From Priapulus caudatus (taxonomy: Eukaryota; Priapulida; Priapulimorpha; Priapulimorphida; Priapulidae), in NCBI RefSeq assembly GCF_000485595.1, contig NW_014577073.1, positions 963,657 through 995,729 of the forward strand: a DNA stretch of 32,073 bases, in the 5' to 3' direction. Position 1 is the stretch's first letter, and every line of letters begins with the position of its first letter. Below are positions 1-10,927 of the stretch, in pieces. The notes beneath the pieces were generated by a model. It did no database searches and was not told the origin of the DNA. It saw nothing but the letters and a program-made list of their open reading frames with translations. A program made the position numbers and the translations under genes.

Positions 1-160
1 GCACTAATAGCAGGCCAGCAGCAGCAGCAGTGATTAGAAGCAGAGCAGGCAGGCAGCAAACACAGATCACTAGCAGGCAGCAGTCAGCAACAGCAGCAGC
101 AGGCAGTGATAGAAGCGCAGCAAGCAAGCAAGGCACAGCTAGCAGCAGCAGCCAGATGAT
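1..160. repeat. Irregular CAG/AGGCAG-rich tract
   Basis: Cagcagcag and caggcagg units with interruptions at the window edge. No sustained open reading frame across it. Confidence 0.8.
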
Positions 161-189
161 GTTCGTGTTCGTGTGAGTGACATGGATGT

Positions 190-300
190 CAGTGAGTGAG
201 TGAGTGAGTGAGTGAGTGAGTGAGTGAGTGAGTGAGTGAGTGAGTGAGTGAGTGAGTGAGTGAGTGAGTGAGTGGGTGAGTGAGTGAGGGAGGGAGGAAA
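190..300. repeat. Tetranucleotide array (GTGA)n
   Basis: About 25 near-perfect GTGA units ending in a GGGA-rich tail. The Thr-His-Ser-Leu frame on the minus strand (189-395) is a repeat translation. Confidence 0.97.
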
Positions 301-3300
301 TGAGGGAGGGAGAACATGCCGGCGGGCGGTCTAGCAAGTAAGATATATCGCAAAAAGCAATAAATTTGGCGGTAAAATAACACTAAGGATTTCACATATG
401 CTTCCGAATGTTAAGAGCAAGTACTCATGTGCTTTCACCCATTCGTACGCACGCGAGCATACACACACGCACGCTCGCACATACGCACACAGGTCCGCGC
501 ACTCTTCACACGCATACTAGATCGATTTCACCTTATCATTCATAGAATAGAGGGCAGTAAAACGTTCTTTGTTAATTTTACATGACGTTGAAACCGCTGA
601 CAAACAGCTATGTTGGCGAATACTAAAAGCCCGAAAGCTCATTCCCGGAACGCATATAGATCCAGATCGTTTGACAACGAGACAAGTTCACATGATTTAT
701 TTCTAAAAGACTATAAAAGCACACGCACCACGCTACATAAGGCATTGCCGTGAATGGGCAATCACGGTCCATTATATACACCTTGCACTGAGAGAGAGGC
801 CAAAAGAGCACTTTCCCTCAAATTGATAGGTGCTCTTCTTTATTTCATGAACGCTAAAAGCCATGCAAGCAGCATTCAGGCGGAATTTATGGTTTTGTCA
901 TGTCTAGAGAACCAACAATTTTATTTGACTACACATGCCACTGCGGCTCTCTGTCCTCCACTCAGCCGCGCACGCATCGCCCGCGCGTCATAATATACCG
1001 CCATCCGTTCTTATCCCGTAGAAATATCTCACTAAATATTTAATCGACTCGGCGAGCGGCCATGTTCGGCGAATATAATATTGAAATTCGAGTTATCGTG
1101 GCGTCTCGGCCACCGTCTGCGCCGTGCTTGCAGCATAAGTGTAATTAAATTGCACTATTATCGAAACGGATGCGGTTCTGTTGTGCGCGACGTTGTTGCC
1201 CGGCGCGCCATTGTCACGCGTGTGTGCACATCCGTTCATCCCGAAATCTACATGTTTAATATTTCATGGAAAAGTTAATAGAAATTGATTGTCGCGCATT
1301 TAAAATTCCTTGTGTGTATATGTAGAATTCATTCCTCCCGGGCGCACGTGTGCCCGTGTATGTCGATAAGGATGCAGGTATACATGCGGGCGGTTAACGT
1401 CAATGGAGATCACAAGTTTACATCCTCGTTGTGGGATTGACCTGATGAGACAGATATACTTGCTAAAGCTCGTCACCCACTGCCGCACGTGTAGCTTTGT
1501 ATTGCAACGGCGATATATTCGTGGACATGCGGGCATCCTCCCCGCTAACTGATTATATATTTTTACTTTGTTTGTTTCTATTTTTTAATCACGTTAATTA
1601 AATTCTTTTCACGATAACCTTTTATTTATTTTTAATATACACATTTTCTAACCGGGCTTTTCGTATTCCGTCGCGTGCTGGAATCATAGGTGTGTGATAT
1701 CGTGACCTGCTGACGCCATCGCCACCGTTGCCGATTGAACGCAATAGAAATCAGTGACAGTAAGCTTTATTATTCTACCTAATATATTCCAATGCTATAG
1801 TTCAAAGCCGCTATTTCGTGCCGCATTTCGGTAGCTCTTCGATCTCGCAAATAAAGGGAACGTGTCCTCGACAGAGATAACCGTTTGCGCAAGGCATCAC
1901 ACGCCTACGTTATGACTAACTTTCCGATCGTTTACGCAAACAATAGGATGGCCCATCGTCGACGCGAAATTCAATTGTCTCGTGCGATTGATAGATATGC
2001 TCGGATAATAGACGCAAAATGGCAAAGGAAGGCGCAACAACGATCGATACCAAAAAAGACAGCACTGGCGCGTGTACCTGGCTTCTAATGAAAGGAGAAT
2101 GCACGGAAGGATATCGGGTGAGATTTATGCAGGGTGACTATGAAAACAGGTAACAAAAACAGCAAACGAAGCGCGTGATAAGTGAGAGGTCTATCTTATT
2201 TTACTTTGTGTTCATTTATATATATTCTAGAATATCTGCTGATATATTTAGGTATTTGAGGCGATTCATAATTGCTTCAGGCTTAATCACTACAACAACT
2301 ACAACACAATTTTATGTCATCACTGATCAACCGCCTCAATTATTCTTCTATGAACGGTAATCTGTTATACCATAAATTATTGATGCTTATATCGGTTCTC
2401 AATTTATCCTATTGTTGTTATATTCGGTCGCTATTGTCGTCCTCGCTCTAAGTGTTGATGTATTTGTCGTTTTTGTTTTCATTTTCATCGTTACGGTTAC
2501 AACTAGACTTTCCTCTTCATTGCTTGTCTTTATCACTATTCTTCTTCTTCTTCTTCTTCTTCTTCTTCGTTTTCTTCTTCTAATTTTCATTTTATTATTA
2601 TTATTATCATTAATATTATTGTTGTTATCAATGCCGTGTGTATAAATTGCTTACAACGTGTGGCATAAGAAATCGTATTTAGTTTCCTTTAGAGCGTGTG
2701 ATTCTTATTAGTTTAAATAGTTTATTATACTTTTAATAAATTATGAAATATTTTCGATAAAAAAGACATTCACTCATGATAATTAATATTACTAATTATT
2801 TTGTCTTACAGAAGAGAGTTTATTGCACGAAAAATCAACTGTACAACACACATAGATTATTGCATACAAACATGACTATATTCTTTGGGAACTGCGTGCT
2901 GCAGCAATAAACCGGTAACAACATTTACAATGTTTATGGACACCCTTATAATTGTGTATTCTAACTACTTCTCCATCTAATATACACGTATTTACACTGT
3001 CATGATAAACTCCGCTAGAGAAAGTTTCCTACCGCTCAAAGCGTTTTATAAACCTCTCGTTAATTGTTTATGCTAAGCCGGTGACCTTTTTATAAACGAA
3101 TAAATGATAATCTTTCTTGAATAAATAATGCAAGAAAGGCATAATGTAACGAGAGAATAAGCGCTAACTAGATTCAAGCCAACTATCTTGCCATGCCCGA
3201 TCATACAAGAATAAATACATTTGAAATATTTATAATGTGGTGCTGATATCGGCCGAAGCTTCGATGTAAATATTACAGCATTTATAACTATTATGTTCAC

Positions 3301-4241
3301 CAGCATCTTGTGTGATTCACTGTTACATGTTGCATTTACGCAGCAAGGCCTACGAATCTACCGCCGACAGCTCTGGTAGTTAACGCGTTTTTGCCATAGA
3401 ATATGTAATCACAACTCCTATTGTCGGTGTTTACCCTTAAAAAAACTAAGCAATATCTACGGGGTTGATTCAATATTTTATCTAATTACATTCCATTGTT
3501 CAGCGGTTTAAACACGGTCTATAATTTTACACGGTTTCTATCTCATTAAATACTTTGGTCACACAAAAACTGTCATTATGAAAACTAACGATCTAGGGCT
3601 TATTGTCTCTGATACGAACTCTTGATTTCGATGAGTATATATGGTCTCGATACAACCGATGAGTAATATAACAACTCGAACTTTTTTAGCAGGTACTAAA
3701 ATGTATACTCGCTTAACATCATGTTAAACAGATGGTAGTTTTGGGGTTGTTCTAAATATAAATTACGAAGCTTCTTCAAGTGAAACCGGTGTTAAAATTG
3801 TTTTGTTGATATTATTACTGTACATGAGATCTTTGGACCAATTCAACAAGCATCCACGAATACAACATTCAGAGACAACTACCTCGTTGATGACGATTAT
3901 TATTAAAATATTGTAATTCCGTCGATCGAAAGACAGTAGGTACGTGGAGACAATACATGATCAAACACGTTTGACAATAAAGGAAATTACTATACGTTCT
4001 CGGTGCCTCTTGTTATACCTGACAAGATCAATGAATAATTTTGAAGTTAATTTCTATCTGTCTGTATGCGTCTATGCCGTAGCACTACAGAAGTCTGCGA
4101 CTATTCCGACCGAAGTCTTCTCCGCATCCGACAACGTCGGGTTCGTTTATCAGGCTCCTATGATTAGTGATTACTAGGCCACCATTTTCGCACGATAGCA
4201 ATCTATCGGGGATTTTGTCGCTCTGTCAATCCTCTTGCGAC
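301..4241. other. Downstream flank of ind without a recognised gene
   Basis: AT-rich sequence. It should contain the ind 3' UTR, just below 4242. No AATAAA on the minus strand is seen within about 1.4 kb of the stop; the first clear one is at 2819-2824, and variant TATAAA hexamers occur earlier. A CTT array lies at 2537-2580. Open frames of 60-80 codons look like chance. Confidence 0.6.
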
Positions 4242-4499
4242 TCACGGATCTATCATACGCTCATCGTCGCTGTTCACTTGGTCACCGTCATCACGGTCGG
4301 TGCTGATATCAGACGGTGAGATGGCGTCCGGCAGAGTGGTCGCGTCGCTGAATTTCGTCGTGCTGTCGTCATGGTGATCGTGGCGGTGCTTGTCGCTACC
4401 ACGTGTCGAGCACGTGCGCAGGCATCGACATTTGTCGCGAGCGTCACCCTGACCTTCCTTCTTGTACTTGACTCGTCGGTTTTGAAACCAGATTTTGAC
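4242..4499 (-). CDS. ind: ind/Gsx homeobox gene, exon 3 (residues 219-303, recognition helix and C-tail)
   Basis: Starts after acceptor attgcag (AG at 4500-4501), preceded by a perfect TACTAAC branch-point motif at 4521-4527, 22 nt upstream. It encodes VKIWFQNRRVKYKKEG, completing helix 3 of the homeodomain with Gln50 (residue 224) and Asn51 (225), the DNA-contacting pair of ANTP-class proteins. The tail has a Cys-rich KCRCLRTC motif (241-248), comparable to the GCKC/KCVG motif after the vertebrate GSX homeodomain. A His/Asp-rich run and an acidic C-terminus (SDDERMIDP) follow, ending at TGA 4242-4244. Total protein 303 residues, close to the size of vertebrate GSX2 and of Drosophila Ind. The sequence N-terminal to VKIWF in this open frame is intron and should not be annotated as protein. 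Confidence 0.95.
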   Translation of the reverse strand, partial: VKIWFQNRRVKYKKEGQGDARDKCRCLRTCSTRGSDKHRHDHHDDSTTKFSDATTLPDAISPSDISTDRDDGDQVNSDDERMIDP

Positions 4500-4606
4500 C
4501 TGCAATGAGATAGCTGTTGCGTTAGTACGACGATCATTCTCCATCACAGCGTCACGTATACAGGAGTATGGCTATCTATGTACAATAACCATGTACAAGA
4601 TTCACA

Positions 4607-4611
<5 letters not shown>

Positions 4612-4694
<83 letters not shown>
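4612..4694. repeat. Compound microsatellite (TA)n(GT)n
   Basis: (TA) to 4637 followed by about 29 GT units, then a GTGC/GTAT-interrupted tail to about 4750, in intron 2. Confidence 0.97.
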
Positions 4695-4698
<4 letters not shown>

Positions 4699-4950
4699 CG
4701 TGCGTGTGTGTGTGTATGTATGTGTGTGTATGTATGTGAGTGGGTGTGTGGGCTACATTGACGCAATAACACATCACCTAACATTCAGCTACATTAGAAT
4801 TACTTCTCCATGAAAAGGTTAGTCACCGCAGTTTTGTCCAGTCAGTGTTAGCTTTTTTGTCAGTGACATTTCTTTAAGGTTTCTGAAATTTGCTATAAAT
4901 AGTCTAGCACGCGTCAGTCATTCGGTTTTACAATTTTATTATATTCATAT

Positions 4951-5090
4951 ATTAATGCCTGTTGTTGGGGGCACTATGCTCTCATAGTGTTTGCTGAGGG
5001 AAGGTATAGTGCCGAGCCGATAGTGAGGGCACTATTCCTTCCCAAAAGCAACACTATGAGAGCATAGTGACCCCAACAACAGGCATTAAT
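4951..5090. mobile_element. 140-bp foldback element, MITE-like, with TTAA at both ends
   Basis: Arms 4951-5013 and 5028-5090 (63 bp each) are reverse complements at 56 of 63 positions, separated by a 14-base loop. Each arm starts attaatgcctgttgttgggg. TTAA lies at 4952-4955 and 5086-5089, so a TTAA target duplication (as in piggyBac-type elements) is possible, although the terminal TGCC is not the usual piggyBac CCC. Each arm also contains a smaller palindrome (cactatg, 4 bases, catagtg). No coding capacity. It could instead be a hairpin RNA precursor. Confidence 0.7.
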
Positions 5091-5462
5091 GTTTTTAGCT
5101 GCAATCACATGACTTTGCATCTACTTGCAAATATGAAGTGAATAAGACAAAGTTTCTTAAACGAACAATTTCAATTTGTATTAAACTGTCTACGTCACGA
5201 ATTTCTAGGCACCAGCAAGTAGTATATTTGTGTGTTATTTGTACATAAAAATAAAATGTATGAAAATACAATTAGTGTTTCTGTTTACTTTTCAGGCTTA
5301 TATACCTTCTTTATACTCCCTAATTTGCCGGTGCATTCGATGTAACAAAACGCTCAACACAAACACAATCGCCATTAATTCGAAACTCTTGCGTGGCGCC
5401 AAGACGAAGAAGATTCGTGACGTGAACACAATGCGTTATAATAACAATGCGTCGCGCAAGCG

Positions 5463-5488
5463 ATAGTGCCCGCTCAGGCAGGCACTAT
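5463..5488. repeat. Short palindrome atagtgcc / ggcactat
   Basis: Arms atagtgcc and ggcactat flank a 10-base spacer. The same 8-mer closes the inner ends of the foldback arms at 4951-5090, which suggests a fragment of the same family. Confidence 0.55.
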
Positions 5489-6506
5489 TGCTTCATAGTA
5501 CCTGCGACGTTATCCAATGGAATTTCAACGATTTATCACGTGATGCACTAAATATATATATCGTTTGTAATAATTATCGTTCCTTCCCGTGTTTCTCTCC
5601 CAACCAACTTATACACTATAGGTATATACATAAAACTCTGCTGTTTTGCCGCGTGCACGCGGGCTCATCTCGCTTCCTTTTACGTCCGCTAAACGCGGCG
5701 ACATGGCTTGTCACTGATAATTGGCCAGTCACGCCTGGCATCGTGTCGCGCGAGCTGATAGGCAAGACGCGAGCAGGCAATCATATATATACAGCTTCGG
5801 CTGATGCAGCAGCGCCTGTATTAGTTAGACACGCTTGGTGAGTGTGGCGCTCGTGACACGGCAAGACATGCTGCATCATTTGGCGATCGAACTACTGCCA
5901 CGACGTACTTATACATTCGCTAATGATAACCTGCATATGGCTAGATAAATACGCGCTGGTATACATCCATTTCTAAATGCTGAGTAAATATGGCTATTTA
6001 TTGATACAGCATCCCCCTTAACCAATAGCATTTACTCTATATTAGTTTGCAAGTAACGCGCTTGACTTTGCCGTTGGAAACGTATCGCTTCATAGGACGA
6101 TTGCATTCATTATATAGCGTGTACTCACTATAGCCTAAATAACACATACCGCTCCTATACCGCTATATATTATACTGCATATATACCCACACGAGGTACA
6201 CCCGCATCGACGACAGAATAATACAACCAGGAGTAAATATATAAATAAATATGTTTATTATGCTATTTACCCTGTTATATACTCCCGACAGTATAGTAAT
6301 TAAATCTAAAGAACCATAAATAAGTTCGCGGCATGTAAACGAGAATATCACGCGTAATGACGGCCACGTGTATAATACGACACAGTTTAACCGCTGTAAT
6401 AAAGGTGAAGCAAGCGAAAATAAGAGGGAAGGAGAAACAGACAGAGAGCGATATAGAGAAACAGCGCGAGAAAGCGAGAAAGAGAGAGCACGAGAAAGAG
6501 ACAGTA

Positions 6507-6507
<1 letters not shown>

Positions 6508-6547
<40 letters not shown>

Positions 6548-6613
6548 AAGAGAGAAAGCGATAAAGAGAGAGCGCGAGAAAGAGCCAAAGAGATATATAT
6601 ATATATATATATA
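6508..6613. repeat. (GA)n tract followed by (TA)n
   Basis: Pure GA from about 6508 to 6541, impure GA/AAAG to 6590, then TA to 6613. It abuts the inverted-repeat element starting at 6623. Arg-Glu and Ser-Leu frames here are repeat translations. Confidence 0.95.
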
Positions 6614-6622
6614 AACAAAGTA

Positions 6623-7076
6623 AAGGTATAGAATAAGGGTGTTTAAAGTTTAATTGACGAGCTTTCGAGATTACATCTCTTCATCAGGTTAGCAGACATT
6701 GGAATAGAATTAAATAATCAAAAACAAATACAATGCGTTATAGATAATCAAAAATGAATGATTCACACAATTCGCGCGGTTCCAATGAATACGCGACAGA
6801 CAAAAGAACACGGCACATATATATATAGTATCAATACACGCACGAAAAAACGACACGACACACAGCACACCACACACACACACACACACCACAATCACAC
6901 ACACAAAACACAACACACACCCATACACACATCACACCAACAACACAAAAAACACAACACGAAGCTAACCGAGCTCCTTTGCATTATTGATTCTATTCAA
7001 TGTCTGCTGACCTGATGAAGAGATGTAATCTCGAAAGCTCGTCAATTAAACTTTAAACACCCTTATTCTATACCTT
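6623..7076. mobile_element. Inverted-repeat element with about 95-bp arms around a CA-rich core
   Basis: Arm 6623-6718 is the reverse complement of 6984-7076. The outer 67 bases match without error; the inner part has one T/C change, one extra G and a few differences. The core (6719-6983) is CA-rich low-complexity sequence. On the plus strand the right arm reads CTGATGA (7012-7018), one A, a 5-bp stem GAGAT/ATCTC with a GTA loop, then GAAA (7033-7036); the left arm has the same on the minus strand. This resembles the hammerhead-like signature in Penelope-like retroelement termini. A MITE or two opposed insertions are both possible. Confidence 0.65.
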
Positions 7077-7395
7077 GACTTTTGTTTTTGATCTACACCG
7101 GGTGTTCGGCCCTGACCCGCCCGATCTTACCTACTCTTACTCTATATACTCACTCTCCAATCTTACTACTTCTCATACCACTCACCCACCTACTACTACC
7201 TCCATACCACTCACCCTCACCAAAGAGAGAGAAGGGGAATGGGAGACAGAAGGGGAGTAAGACAGAGAAGGGGAGAGCGCGCCGCAGGGGCGGCTGTGCG
7301 TGCGTGATTAGTGCAAATATTTATCAACTCGTGCAAAGCCACGCGCACGCCATGCACATGTAAGTATATACATAGATATGTAACATGTTAATCAC

Positions 7396-7601
7396 CTGCT
7401 TCTCGGAGAGGTTCAGATAGGTGGCGATCTCTATGCGACGCAGGCGCGACAGGTACATGTTGGCGTTGAATTCGCGCTCGAGTTCGAGCAGCTGCGTGCT
7501 GGTGAAAGCCGTCCGTATGCGCTTACTGCTCGCTAAGTCATCAACGCTGCCGCCCGTGCCCAGGTTACCGAGCGCACCCAAGTTACTGAAGTTATTCATG
7601 C
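7396..7601 (-). CDS. ind: ind/Gsx homeobox gene, exon 2 (residues 150-218, homeodomain 1-44)
   Basis: Begins after an acceptor with a run of eight T and ctctag (AG at 7602-7603) and ends at CAG|gtgatt (donor 7394-7395), phase 0. It encodes a Gly/Asn/Leu-rich linker ([14 protein letters not shown]...), then the start of the homeodomain at residue 175: [31 protein letters not shown] and LNLSEKQ, covering helices 1 and 2 and the start of helix 3. This is nearly identical to Gsx homeodomains and less derived than Drosophila Ind. The intron cuts the homeobox between homeodomain residues 44 and 45, a position used by several ANTP-class genes. Exon length is 206 nt: two bases complete the split Gly codon, followed by 68 codons. 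Reading past the donor gives a non-homologous tail, which supports the boundary. Confidence 0.95.
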
Positions 7602-9423
7602 CTAGAGAAAAAAAACAGCGGTAAACAATAGTGAAACAATGGTAATCAATGATAAAACAACAGGAAATATAACGAATCGCCCATGATCAAGTTACCGAGA
7701 CTAACTTTAGGGGACTGAAATTATTCATATGACGAGCGATGACTGAAGGAATGCTCACCCATGGTGCGCATCGAATTGCCATCTAGCGATCATAGCATCT
7801 AATTATGTTATTATTATATCTAATTTTATATTGTAAATGTTCGGATTACTAAAGCACGTCTTGGGTCCATCCGTGTGACGAGGCGAGTGCGGATGCGTAT
7901 GCATAGATATACATGTAATGAGGTGAAAGGAAGAATATAATGTCAGAGATAATGCTAGTATTTTAATTAGGCGGAGCGGGCGTAATATTAATTGCAGATA
8001 CACCCATCGGGCACCACGCATCCTCGTTCGCTATTTGGCAGCGCGGCTCGACTGACTTCACTAATGGATAATGTTCGATTTTCTCCGTCGCTACTGGGTC
8101 GCACGTTCAGCCAATTAGAGTACGCGCTCGTTACGCGTTTATCGTCCATCGAATATAATCTTCTAACGCGAAGAATTAACATGTAAAATGTGCACGCAGA
8201 GTAAAGAAAGTAGATTCTGTTAGGCTGCAAAAAAAATGCAGTAGCATACGCTTAACCCCTCGTCTGCAATTGAAATGTAGAGCGTGGACGGGTAAATCGC
8301 TTACGAAACGATGCGACGAGCGACGCGTGGGTATACATAAGCACAGAACCGGCTTCTGGGTATTAGGCTCTGTCTACATCCTTGACACGACTGTTTTTCT
8401 TGAACTCTCATTCCCAACAAATTGCCTGTGCGTGTACTGGCAGCACTTACGCACACGCTGTGTAGATAAATAGTCTTGCCCCCTGTATCAAGTGAGACGG
8501 CTATAAACTTTAAAAAAAAACAGGTACAGCGCAAGTATCTTCGTGATTTCGTCGTTTAGTTAAAAGTAATGATATATATCTCATTTTACTCACAGTAACT
8601 ATATGTACGCTGGCGCATACGCCTCAAAATCGTGGTGTGCGAATCAATTATTATATATTAATTATGTATATTACATATGATCGCTGTCGATGGCATGTAA
8701 TTTGCAGCAACGATTGTGCTGTATTATACTGGATATCACGTGGTCAACGTGTGGCGGAAGTGATGCCCCTATCCTACTTACAGCGTAGGTAATATTTTAT
8801 TAATTCTCCTAACAACACTATTTTAGCGGCTATGTGCGCTCGTTGAGTTGGGCCGTCTTATTCTTGATAACCGAAGTATTTTTTCTGCGAAATAATATAA
8901 AATAGTTCGACAAAAGGATTCTTGCTTCGCGCGACGAGTAATGTACACTGCAAGTAGTTTCTCCTTTTTTCTTTTTTTCTCTCTCTCTCAGAGCGCATAC
9001 AACGGAACCGGGCAACATTCAACTGCACGCAAGCTGCACAGCAAATGTATCCGTATCTACTTTTCGCTTATTGTTTTCTATTTTATCCTGCATTTGTAGG
9101 CAATTCTATCGCTAGCGTCGCTGTGCGATTCCGTTCGCCAGCGCTGAGCAGTAAAAAAATGACGACCGTAAAAAGGTTACGGCGTGTTGAGAAACGTTAC
9201 CTTTTAATTGTCGCTAAACCGCTCGCAGATATTCGTAACGCACTGAAAGCGTCTTATTACATTAAATTGTTGCCGTCTTGGGCGAGATCGATGTGCAAGC
9301 TACGAAAGAGTGGGTCCCTGGGAAGCCTTCATGGCTTTACGTGAACGCGTGTAACTTCATAGCTCTTGTCGTCTGAACGTTCCTGATTCTATATAAAACC
9401 ATTAATGTGGTCTTTCTGTTCCA

Positions 9424-9650
9424 TGTTACTGTTACTGTATATACTGTTACTGTTACTGTTACTGTTACTGTTACTGTTACTGTTACTGTTACTGTTACTG
9501 TTACTGTTACTGTTTCTGTTACCGATACTGTTACTGTTACTGTTACTGTTACTGTTACTGTTACTGTTACTGTTACTGTTACTGTTACTGTTACCTTTAC
9601 CGTTACCGTTACTGTTACTGTTACTGTAACTGTTACTTTTATTGGTACTG
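9424..9650. repeat. Hexanucleotide array (TGTTAC)n
   Basis: About 35 copies of TGTTAC with scattered substitutions (tgtttc, taccga, acctttacc, taactg). It translates as Thr-Val repeats in one frame and poly-Leu in another, which explains the open frames at 9337-9756 and 9405-9718; these are not genes. Confidence 0.95.
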
Positions 9651-9667
9651 ATACTGATACTGTTATT

Positions 9668-10003
9668 ACCTCCGCCAGGGGCTTGGCGGAGGTTATGTTT
9701 TTACCGGCGTGTCTTTGAGTGTTGGTTTGTGTGTTTGTGGGTTTGTGTGTTACCATGCACGTTTCAGTTCACTTCCGCTAGGTGCGCTGGCTGTAGACTT
9801 ACAAACACGCAACCACAGGCTAAGGGGCAACAACAGTCCTCCCCCACCTGCACGCTCGCACTAATCCGGATCCAATTAATTATTTAATGAATTAATGAAT
9901 TAATTAATTTTTCCACTTAATTAATTAATTAATTAATGAAAAATTTCACATTGAGAGAATTCAGCTGCCTTGGCAGAGGTCTGTGCTCTCCGAGTGCTCT
10001 AGT
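9668..10003 (+). mobile_element. Dispersed non-coding repeat with CTTGGCRGAGGT ends
   Basis: The left end is a perfect 10-bp hairpin (acctccgcca, 6-base loop, tggcggaggt, 9668-9693) followed by tatgtttttaccggcgt and a run of TTTG/TGTG. The right end is ctgccttggcagaggt (9965-9980) followed by ctgtgctctccgagtgctct and agtt. The motif cttggcggaggt (9682-9693) is echoed as cttggcagaggt (9969-9980). The interior holds gcactaatccggatccaatt and TTAA-rich sequence. From memory, elements with a GGCGGAGGTTATGTTTT start, a GCGGATCCA interior and a GAGGTCTGYGCTCTCCGAGTGC end are scattered in many invertebrate genomes. Similarity is recalled, not searched; class and mobility mechanism are unknown to me. 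It lies inside intron 1 of ind. Confidence 0.65.
9882..9940. repeat. TTAA/TAAT tetranucleotide tract
   Basis: Aattaattatttaatgaat and similar runs give many overlapping TAATTA sites within the dispersed repeat. Confidence 0.85.
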
Positions 10004-10078
10004 TGTCATTGTTATTCTTTACTTTTACTCAATTTTTTACTCTGTTTTGTTATTCAATTTAATTCATGCGTGGAGAGT

Positions 10079-10505
10079 ACATTGCAACAGAATAGAGATT
10101 AACCGTGGTAAGCCAATATACCACAGGATATATAAATGATATATTGGTTTGATGTTGTCGCATATGTATTCCAATGTGTTTTTGAATCTCATCAGCTCAG
10201 ATTTGTCAGTTGCTCGTAGCCTTTGTATTGAACACCGTTTACCTGGACGGTACAACGCGTTTAAAGGCATAAAAAGTGAAATAAACTGATCCCCATGACC
10301 TAGTCATTGTTTAGTATATCGGCTTTGTAATATGTCTGATCATAATAATTAAAGTTAAAGTGATCCATTCTCACAGAATACACGTATTTTAATACTAAAC
10401 GCCGGAAGATTCTCCGTATATTTGCACGCTGAACACCAGACGCCGTGTGCGCCATACACACCACGTGCCCGCACATACACACACACATACACACGCACAC
10501 ACACA

Positions 10506-10556
<51 letters not shown>

Positions 10557-10639
10557 ACGCGCCCGCACATACACATACTCACGCGCACGTAGACACACGT
10601 GTGTGCACACACGCACACGCCCACGTACACACACGCACG

Positions 10640-10682
<43 letters not shown>

Positions 10683-10927
10683 GTATAGACACACGTAAGT
10701 TGTGACACCACACGCCACACGCAGACCACGACAACACGCACGCAGCACGCGACACACCATCACACACACTAACACACAACACACACACAAAACACAACAC
10801 ACACAAACACGCACACACCACGCACCGCCACACAACCACGACGCACACTTACGCACGACAGCCACAACACACAACAACGCCGCACACACACACACACACA
10901 CAACACACGCACACACACGGCGACGCA
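10079..10927. repeat. Duplicated block X, copy 1 (intron 1, CA-rich)
   Basis: Starts at acattgcaacagaatagag and ends at acggcgacgca. The first 360 bases are unique-looking sequence and the rest is CA-rich with CG and TA interruptions. A second copy lies at 14229-15020. The long Cys/Val and His/Thr frames here (for example 10395-11000) are translations of the CA repeat and are not genes. Confidence 0.88.

Larger units (their letters stand above)
4500..7395 (-). other. Intron 2 of ind (about 2.9 kb)
   Basis: Phase-0 intron with donor gtgatt and acceptor attgcag, splitting the homeobox. It carries a TA/GT microsatellite (4612-4694), a 140-bp foldback (4951-5090), a small related palindrome (5463-5488), a GA tract (6508-6541) and an inverted-repeat element (6623-7076). 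The 117-codon plus-strand frame at 5488-5841 has no recognisable features and is probably chance. Confidence 0.88.

Noticed and set aside
4500-4547. N-terminal extension MMENDRRTNATAISLQ of the exon 3 frame
   Set aside because: It is intron sequence containing the TACTAAC branch point and the acceptor; the homeodomain continues from exon 2 instead.
5488-5841. 117-codon plus-strand frame in ind intron 2
   Set aside because: No recognisable motif, and composition resembles the surrounding intron.
7012-7036. Active hammerhead ribozyme call
   Set aside because: An extra A lies between CTGATGA and stem II, and no convincing stem III with cleavage site could be drawn, so only a hammerhead-like signature is reported.
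9424-9650. TGTTAC array as telomeric repeat
   Set aside because: It is not TTAGG or a close variant, and it lies inside a gene intron.
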